Assembly (NCBI GenBank): GCA_007556525.1
Contig: SWJS01000002.1
Coordinates: 248,001-312,000, forward strand
Length of the DNA stretch: 64,000 nt
Origin: Lysobacteraceae bacterium CU05-9
GTDB taxonomy: Bacteria; Pseudomonadota; Gammaproteobacteria; Xanthomonadales; Xanthomonadaceae
Direction of reading: 5' to 3'
Shown here: positions 58,722-64,000 of the stretch, piece after piece
Layout of the letters: every line of letters begins with the position of its first letter
How positions within the stretch are numbered: position 1 is the stretch's first letter
Position numbers and translations under genes: made by a program
Notes under the pieces: model-generated
What the model saw: the letters and a program-made list of their open reading frames with translations, nothing else
Told to the model about the DNA's origin: nothing
The model's database searches: none

Positions 58722-60107
58722 ATGAACAACGCAACCAGTCCCACTCTCCAGTTCCTCGGCGCCGCGGGCACCGTCACCGGCTCGCGCTACCTGGTCGAGG
58801 CCAATGGCCAGCGCGTGCTGGTCGACTGCGGCCTGTTCCAGGGCTACAAGCAACTGCGCGAACGCAACTGGGCTCCGTTTCCCGTTGAGCCGTCTTCGAT
58901 CGACGCGGTCGTCCTGACCCACGCCCACCTGGATCATTCGGGCTACCTGCCCGCACTGGTCAAACAGGGGTTCCGCGGGCGGATCCACTGCACCCACGGC
59001 AGCGTCGCCCTGTGTGGCCTGCTGCTCCCCGATAGCGGACACCTGCTCGAAGAGGAGGCGAAGTACGCCGCACGCAAGGGCTACTCGAAGCACAAGGAGC
59101 CGCGACCGCTCTACACAGAAGACGACGCCCGTCGCAGCCTGAAGCAGCTCAAGGGGAATGACTACGAGCGGGACATCGAGGTCGCGCCCGGCTTCACAGT
59201 CCGTTTCCATCCCGCCGGCCATATCCTGGGCGCCGCCCACGTCAGCCTGGACGTGCAAGGCCAGCGCCTGCACTTCAGTGGCGACCTGGGCCGGCAACAG
59301 GAGTCGCTGATGAATCCGCCGACGCCCCTGCCCGCCTGTGACGTACTGGTCTGCGAGTCCACATACGGCAATCGGGAACACGTTCCGATCGACCAAGAGG
59401 CGGAGCTGGCCCCCATCATCCGCCGCGTCGCTGCCCGTGGGGGCGTGATCGTCATCCCCGCCTTTGCCATCGGCCGCGCCCAGGCGCTCATGCTTCACAT
59501 CGCCCGGCTGCGTGAGCGGCAGGAGATTCCCCGCGTCCCGGTCTACCTCAACAGCCCGATGGCGATCAACGCCACCAGGCACTACCACGACCACCACTCC
59601 GAGCACCACGTGTCCGACGAGGACTGCCAGCGGATGTTCGACGTGGCCACCTTCGTCAACACTGTAGAAGAGTCGAAGGCGCTCAACCGACAGCGCGGCC
59701 CGATGATCATCATCTCGGCCAGCGGCATGATCACCGGCGGGCGCGTGCTGCACCACATCGAGGCGTTCGGATCAGACGACCGCAACGCAATCCTGCTCGC
59801 GGGTTACCAGGCCGGCGGAACACGCGGCGCCGCGCTGGCGGCAGGAAAGCGCACGTTGCGCATGTTCGGCCGGGAAATTTCCATCCGCGCCGAAGTGGTG
59901 CAGCTGGAAGGCTTCTCCGGCCACGCCGACGCCGGGGAGCTGCTGGACTGGATGCGCACCGCGCCGTCCGCCCCGCGCATGGTCTACCTCACCCATGGCG
60001 AACCGGATGCGGCCGATACGCTGCGCGGACGCGTAGAGCGCGAGCTGGGCTGGCATGCGCGCGTGCCGGAGCACCTGGAGCGTGTTGGCCTGGGGGATGC
60101 GCGATGA
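58722..60107 (+). CDS. Beta-CASP metallo-beta-lactamase-fold RNase/hydrolase
   Basis: 461 residues. Metal motif THAHLDHSGYLPAL (about 66-79), HFSGDLGR with the bridging aspartate, HILGAAHV, beta-CASP motif A ESTYGNREH (about 208-216), motif B region SPMAINATRHYHDHH and C-terminal GFSGHADAGELLDWM and YLTHGEPDAA. This is the CPSF-type (YsmC/exonuclease) group, whose members cut RNA. Its gene overlaps the phosphorylase gene by four bases. A link to turnover of RNA to nucleotides is inference. Confidence 0.92.
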   Translation: MNNATSPTLQFLGAAGTVTGSRYLVEANGQRVLVDCGLFQGYKQLRERNWAPFPVEPSSIDAVVLTHAHLDHSGYLPALVKQGFRGRIHCTHGSVALCGLLLPDSGHLLEEEAKYAARKGYSKHKEPRPLYTEDDARRSLKQLKGNDYERDIEVAPGFTVRFHPAGHILGAAHVSLDVQGQRLHFSGDLGRQQESLMNPPTPLPACDVLVCESTYGNREHVPIDQEAELAPIIRRVAARGGVIVIPAFAIGRAQALMLHIARLRERQEIPRVPVYLNSPMAINATRHYHDHHSEHHVSDEDCQRMFDVATFVNTVEESKALNRQRGPMIIISASGMITGGRVLHHIEAFGSDDRNAILLAGYQAGGTRGAALAAGKRTLRMFGREISIRAEVVQLEGFSGHADAGELLDWMRTAPSAPRMVYLTHGEPDAADTLRGRVERELGWHARVPEHLERVGLGDAR

Positions 60108-61621
60108 CCGGGCAGGCCGCAGGCCACACCCGGCTGCGCGTCACCCGTGCCGGGATCGACACATACCAGCAACCGGTGGTCTACATGCATCGCGACTGTG
60201 AAGTCTGCCGCTCGGAAGGCTTTGCCGCGATGACGCGCGTGAGGCTGGACGTGGGCACGCGCACGCTGGTGGCGACGCTGAACGTGGTCGTCGACGACAG
60301 GCTGGGACTTGACGAGGTGGCGCTGTCGGAGGTCGCGTGGACGCTCCTCGAACCCATGCCGGATGCACTGGCCCGGGTTCGGCACGCGGAACCCGCGGCG
60401 TCGGCAGGCGCGCTCCGCGCCAAGGTGTTCGGGGCACGGCTGGACGACGCGCAGTACCTCGCCCTCGTGCAGGACGTGATGGAAAGCAGGCTGTCGGACC
60501 TGGAGCTTGCCGCGTTCGTCACGGCCAGCGCGGGCGACCGCCTGGACCATGCGGAGACGACCGCGCTGACGCGGGCCATGATCTCCGTGGGCCAGCGCCT
60601 GGACTGGGGCGAAGGGCCGGTGCTGGATAAACACTGCGTGGGCGGACTGCCGGGCAATCGCACCACGCCAATCGTGGTGGCCATCGTGGCCGCGCTTGGC
60701 TACCGCATTCCGAAGACCTCGTCGCGCGCGATCACGTCGCCCGCGGGCACCGCCGACACCATGGAGGTCATGGCACCGGTGGCGCTCGATCTGGCGGCGA
60801 TGCGCCGGGTAGTGGAGCGCGAGGGCGGCTGCATCGTCTGGGGCGGCAACGTGCGCCTGAGCCCGGCTGACGACATCCTGATCCGGGTCCAGCGCCCGCT
60901 GGACTTCGACAGCGACGGCCAACTGGTCGCCAGCGTGTTGTCGAAGAAGATCGCGGCGGGCTCGACCCACGTCCTGATCGACATGCCGGTAGGCCCGACC
61001 GCCAAGGTGCGAAGTGAGGCTGCGGCTGAGAGCCTCGGCTCGCGGCTCGCCCACACCGCGGGCGCGCTTGGACTGCAGCTGGGCATCCATCGCTCCGACG
61101 GCAGCCAACCGGTGGGTCGGGGAATCGGTCCGGCGCTCGAGGCGCACGATGTGCTCAAGGTGCTGCGCAACGCCGCTGATGCCCCGGCCGACCTTCGGGA
61201 ACGCGCGCTGGCGCTGTCCGCGGCGCTGCTCGACATGGCACCGGGCAGCAGCGCCGGCACCGGGCTGCAGCGCGCGCGCAGCGTGCTGGATTCCGGGGCT
61301 GCGTTGGCCAAGTTCCTGGCGATCTGCGAGGCCCAGGGAGGCTTCCGCGAACCGCTACGGGCGGCGTTCACCGCCGACGTCCCGGCAACCGCATCGGGTC
61401 GGATCGCGGTGATCGACAACCGCAGGCTGGCCAAACTGGCCAAGCTGGCCGGCGCACCGACGTCCCCCACCGCCGGCTTGGAGACCGGGCTGCGGGTCGG
61501 CGACACGGTCGAGCGCGGACAGCCACTACTGACCCTGCATGCGGAGTCGCCCGGAGAACTGGCCTACGCCCTTGAGCACGCTGCGGCGTTGCAACCCTTT
61601 GTCCTCGCGGAGATCCCATGA
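60104..61621 (+). CDS. Archaeal-type AMP/thymidine phosphorylase homologue
   Basis: 505 residues with an N-terminal extension (about 1-90) before the phosphorylase fold, as in archaeal AMP phosphorylases of about 500 residues, longer than DeoA (about 440). The phosphate-site motif is DKHCVGGLPGNRTTPI (about 175-190), with SSRAITSPAGTADTMEV (about 206-222) and KKIAAGSTHVLIDMPVG. The enzyme would split a nucleoside 5'-monophosphate or thymidine with phosphate, yielding base plus ribose 1,5-bisphosphate or deoxyribose 1-phosphate. Which substrate applies is not decided. Four-base overlaps on both sides couple it to the neighbours. Confidence 0.9.
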   Translation: MTGQAAGHTRLRVTRAGIDTYQQPVVYMHRDCEVCRSEGFAAMTRVRLDVGTRTLVATLNVVVDDRLGLDEVALSEVAWTLLEPMPDALARVRHAEPAASAGALRAKVFGARLDDAQYLALVQDVMESRLSDLELAAFVTASAGDRLDHAETTALTRAMISVGQRLDWGEGPVLDKHCVGGLPGNRTTPIVVAIVAALGYRIPKTSSRAITSPAGTADTMEVMAPVALDLAAMRRVVEREGGCIVWGGNVRLSPADDILIRVQRPLDFDSDGQLVASVLSKKIAAGSTHVLIDMPVGPTAKVRSEAAAESLGSRLAHTAGALGLQLGIHRSDGSQPVGRGIGPALEAHDVLKVLRNAADAPADLRERALALSAALLDMAPGSSAGTGLQRARSVLDSGAALAKFLAICEAQGGFREPLRAAFTADVPATASGRIAVIDNRRLAKLAKLAGAPTSPTAGLETGLRVGDTVERGQPLLTLHAESPGELAYALEHAAALQPFVLAEIP

Positions 61622-62532
61622 ACCGTGTACTGATGCCGTTCCCGGCCGATGCGGCGTTGGCTGGCACCTTCGCCACGCCCCTGCAGGCGCGCATTGCACC
61701 CGTGGCTTGGCGGCACTTCCCAGATGGCGAGTCGCTGGTCACCCTGGACGACGCACTGGCCGGAGCCGATGTGGCGCTCCTGGCCAGCCTGCGCAACGCC
61801 GATGCCACGGCCCTCCCGTTGCGCTTCGCCGCCCGGACCGCGCGCGAGTTCGGGGCTCGTTCGGTCGGCCTCATCGCACCCTACCTGGGGTATATGCGCC
61901 AGGACACCCGCTTCCATCGCGGCGAGGCGGTCAGTACACCGCTGTTTGCGCAATTCCTCGAAGAGGCTTTCGACTGGCTGGTGACCGTGGACCCGCACCT
62001 GCACCGCGTCGAGCGCCTGCAGTCGCTCTACCGCATTCCGACGGTCCACGTATCGGCGACGCCGGCCGTGGCCCGCTGGATCGCTGAGACCGTCCCCGAC
62101 GCTGTGCTGATCGGCCCTGACAGCGAGAGCGAGCAGTGGGTAGCGGACATCGCCGCCCTGTCCGGCATGCCCTACCAGGTGCTGGCCAAGGAGCGGCACG
62201 GCGACTACGACGTGCGCGTCAGCCTGCCCGACCCGGCAGCCGTGGCTGGTCGGACTCCGGTGCTGATCGACGACATCGTGTCGTCCGGCCACACGATCCT
62301 GGAGACCCTCGCACACCTGCGCCGGTTGTCGTTGCCGTCGCCGTTGCTGGTCGCCATCCATCCGGTGTTCGCAGGCGACGCCTATGCCCGCCTGCAGGAG
62401 GCGGGCCTGGCCCGCATCGTCAGCACTGACACCATTTCCCACCCCTCCAACGCCATCGCGCTGGGTGCGGACCTCGCCGCCGCGGCATCGACCCTGATGA
62501 CCGCTTCGACCGATTCCCCGGAGGACCCATGA
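61618..62532 (+). CDS. prs: Divergent ribose-phosphate pyrophosphokinase homologue
   Basis: 304 residues. It contains YMRQDTRFHRGEAVSTP (about 92-108, the flexible ATP region), DPHLHR (125-130, metal site), the PRPP-binding loop LIDDIVSSGHTILET (about 217-230) and KERHGDYDVRV in place of the usual KKRP segment. It is not the housekeeping class I enzyme in detail. It might make PRPP, or run backwards or on ribose 1,5-bisphosphate. Start overlaps the phosphorylase stop and stop overlaps the next start (ATGA). Confidence 0.87.
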   Translation: MNRVLMPFPADAALAGTFATPLQARIAPVAWRHFPDGESLVTLDDALAGADVALLASLRNADATALPLRFAARTAREFGARSVGLIAPYLGYMRQDTRFHRGEAVSTPLFAQFLEEAFDWLVTVDPHLHRVERLQSLYRIPTVHVSATPAVARWIAETVPDAVLIGPDSESEQWVADIAALSGMPYQVLAKERHGDYDVRVSLPDPAAVAGRTPVLIDDIVSSGHTILETLAHLRRLSLPSPLLVAIHPVFAGDAYARLQEAGLARIVSTDTISHPSNAIALGADLAAAASTLMTASTDSPEDP

Positions 62533-64000
62533 ACCTGCATCTCAACTGCTGCACCGCCGACCAGCTGTCGGCCGCCGAGCGCCAGCGGATCCTTGAACTC
62601 GCCGACGCCCACCGGCAGGCCGATCCCGCGTTCGCCCACTGGGCGGCCGGCTACGGGGTGATCCGACATGACCCGCTTACCCAGCTCCGGGTCCGCCAGA
62701 TGGTGCACGAGCTGGTCGCCCTGGGCCGCACGCCGGATGCCGGCACCGCATGGCAGCGGCTCGCCGCGGCCGACCGCGTCACCAGCGCCGGCATGTGGCT
62801 GGTGGCGCACATGACCTACAGCCAGCGCGTTCGTACCGACGGCGCGGCCCTGGAGGTCGATGATTTCAAGACCACGCCTGAAGGCCACACCGGCGGGTCC
62901 CTCAACATGGTGCCCGCCTACGCCGGCTACCTGCTGATGGATTCCCTGGATGGCGTCACCCGCGCGTGGATGATGGGCCAGGGGCACTGCGTGGCCGCCA
63001 TCGACGCGCTGAACGTGCTGGTTGGCAACATGACCGACCGGCACGCCGAACGTTACGACCGCACCGGCGAAGGGCTGAGCCGGTTCGTAAGCGACTTCTA
63101 TGCCTACACCCTCAATCCGGACGGAACGCCGGCGTCGCCCCTCGGCTCCCACGTCAATGCGCACACCGCCGGGGGCGTGATGGAAGGCGGCTATCTCGGC
63201 TTCGCCGAACTGCAGTACGTGCATGCGCCGCTCAAGGACGAACGCCTGGTGGCCTTCCTCAGCGACGGTGCGTTCGAGGAACAGCGTGGTAGCGACTGGG
63301 CGCCGCGCTGGTGGCGTGCCGAGGACAGCGGGCTGGTTAGCCCGATCATCATCCTCAACGGGCGGCGCATCGAACAGCGCAGTCAGATCACCCAGCAGGG
63401 CGGCGAGCGATGGTTGGACCGGCACCTGCGATTGAACGGCTTTGATCCGATCGCCCTGGACGGGCGCGATCCGGCCAGCATCGCGTGGGGCATCCACGTG
63501 ATGGAGTCGCGCCTGCAAGCGGGCGCGGCGGTCCCCGATATCGACGTGCGGCTGCCCTATGGCATCGCCGAAACCGTGAAGGGATTCGGCTTCCCCGGCG
63601 CCGGGACCAACGCCTCGCACAACCTGCCCCTTCCCGGGAATCCCGCGAAGGACGCCGAGGCACGCGCGCTGTTCAATGAAGGCACGGCGGCGCTGTTCGT
63701 GGCCGCGTCCGAGCTCGATGAGGCCATTGCCGCACTCAACAGCCACGATCTCCAGCAGCGTGTGCGCGAGCGCGACCATGCGCTGGCCGACCGCCAGGTG
63801 GACCCGCCCCGCGTTCCAGCGATTGCCGACCGCGACGCCGGCGGCGAGAGCTCGCCGATGACCGCGCTCGACGAGCAGTTCGTCGCGATCGCCGAAGCGA
63901 ACCCGGGGCTGCGCGTGCGCGTGGGAAATCCGGACGAGTTGCGCAGCAACAAGCTCGACCGCACCCTGGACGCGATGAAGCACCGGGTGCACGAACCCGA
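62529..64000 (+). CDS. Phosphoketolase-like thiamine-diphosphate enzyme, 3' end outside the window
   Basis: At least 490 residues from ATG 62529, open to the right edge. It has the transketolase/phosphoketolase N-terminal fold: PEGHTGGSLNMVPAYAGYL (about 118-136), MMGQGHCVAAIDALN, and a thiamine-diphosphate motif variant LSDGAFEEQ followed by IIILNGRRIEQRSQI (about 240-285). The motif starts SDG instead of GDG. This divergent branch is often labelled xylulose 5-phosphate 3-epimerase or phosphoketolase in databases, so the reaction is uncertain. It overlaps the Prs-like gene by four bases and completes the ribose module. Confidence 0.85.
   Translation, partial: MNLHLNCCTADQLSAAERQRILELADAHRQADPAFAHWAAGYGVIRHDPLTQLRVRQMVHELVALGRTPDAGTAWQRLAAADRVTSAGMWLVAHMTYSQRVRTDGAALEVDDFKTTPEGHTGGSLNMVPAYAGYLLMDSLDGVTRAWMMGQGHCVAAIDALNVLVGNMTDRHAERYDRTGEGLSRFVSDFYAYTLNPDGTPASPLGSHVNAHTAGGVMEGGYLGFAELQYVHAPLKDERLVAFLSDGAFEEQRGSDWAPRWWRAEDSGLVSPIIILNGRRIEQRSQITQQGGERWLDRHLRLNGFDPIALDGRDPASIAWGIHVMESRLQAGAAVPDIDVRLPYGIAETVKGFGFPGAGTNASHNLPLPGNPAKDAEARALFNEGTAALFVAASELDEAIAALNSHDLQQRVRERDHALADRQVDPPRVPAIADRDAGGESSPMTALDEQFVAIAEANPGLRVRVGNPDELRSNKLDRTLDAMKHRVHEP

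Noticed and set aside
62382-63992. 536-codon minus-strand open frame at the right end
   Set aside because: GC-rich shadow of the phosphoketolase-like gene on the plus strand, which has a start overlapping the upstream gene and thiamine-diphosphate motifs.

Overview
The window reads as a gammaproteobacterial chromosome of the order Xanthomonadales (Lysobacteraceae/Rhodanobacteraceae type). The evidence is the gene order sucC-sucD next to pilA-pilB-pilC-pilD-coaE, a Nudix-ThiE fusion beside secA, and a complete mraZ-to-ftsZ division and cell-wall cluster ending in lpxC. No 16S gene or other decisive marker is present, so the rank is an inference. By eye the first ~42 kb is about mid-50s % G+C and everything after ~42.9 kb is in the mid-to-high 60s. 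The change coincides with an IS30-family element at 41694-42711. Layout, left part: (1) 1-5.4 kb holds two paralogous MASE1-type sensor kinases with a small lipoprotein gene between them, a divergent NarL/LuxR-type response regulator, and an NAD(P)-binding protein with a perfect palindrome at its start. (2) 5.4-7.6 kb is sucCD. (3) 7.7-11.3 kb is a compact type IV pilus locus with unusually short PilB and PilC. (4) 11.3-17.1 kb has coaE, Nudix-ThiE, secA, an M23 peptidase and a DUF721 gene. (5) 17.3-33.9 kb is lpxC plus the dcw cluster on the minus strand, mostly with 4-base start/stop overlaps, preceded by MraZ-box-like repeats. (6) 34-38.2 kb is a LysR regulator divergent from aceB-aceA (glyoxylate shunt). 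(7) 38.2-39.2 kb holds a 66-residue small protein gene and the RNase P RNA gene. (8) 39.2-41.7 kb is a copper locus on the minus strand: an EF-hand protein, copB, and the C-terminal half of copA cut off exactly at the IS. Layout, right part: 43-54.2 kb is a copper/heavy-metal resistance island on the plus strand: CDF exporter, copA, copB, cytochrome c, SnoaL-like protein, DUF411 protein, Cys-rich four-helix copper-binding protein, copC, copD, a CueR-like MerR regulator, a CPC-type copper ATPase and a second EF-hand protein. 54.4-55 kb is the wreck of another copper ATPase. 55-56.3 kb encodes three small envelope proteins. 56.3-64 kb is a tightly coupled operon: a P-type ATPase with a CPD instead of CPC motif, a beta-CASP metallo-hydrolase, an archaeal-type AMP/thymidine phosphorylase, a divergent PRPP synthetase and a phosphoketolase-like thiamine-diphosphate enzyme that runs off the window. 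How they work together: the island combines periplasmic copper oxidation and binding (CopA, CopB, CopC, DUF411), inner-membrane transport (CopD, ATPases, CDF) and cytosolic sequestration (Cys-rich bundle) under a MerR-type switch. The 3' operon looks like a nucleotide-ribose catabolic route feeding a phosphoketolase-type enzyme and is the most interesting part functionally. The IS30 junction needs care: CopA homology stops within one or two codons of the IS and does not resume on the other side, and base composition changes there. It is therefore either an IS-mediated acquisition or deletion, or an assembly chimera.
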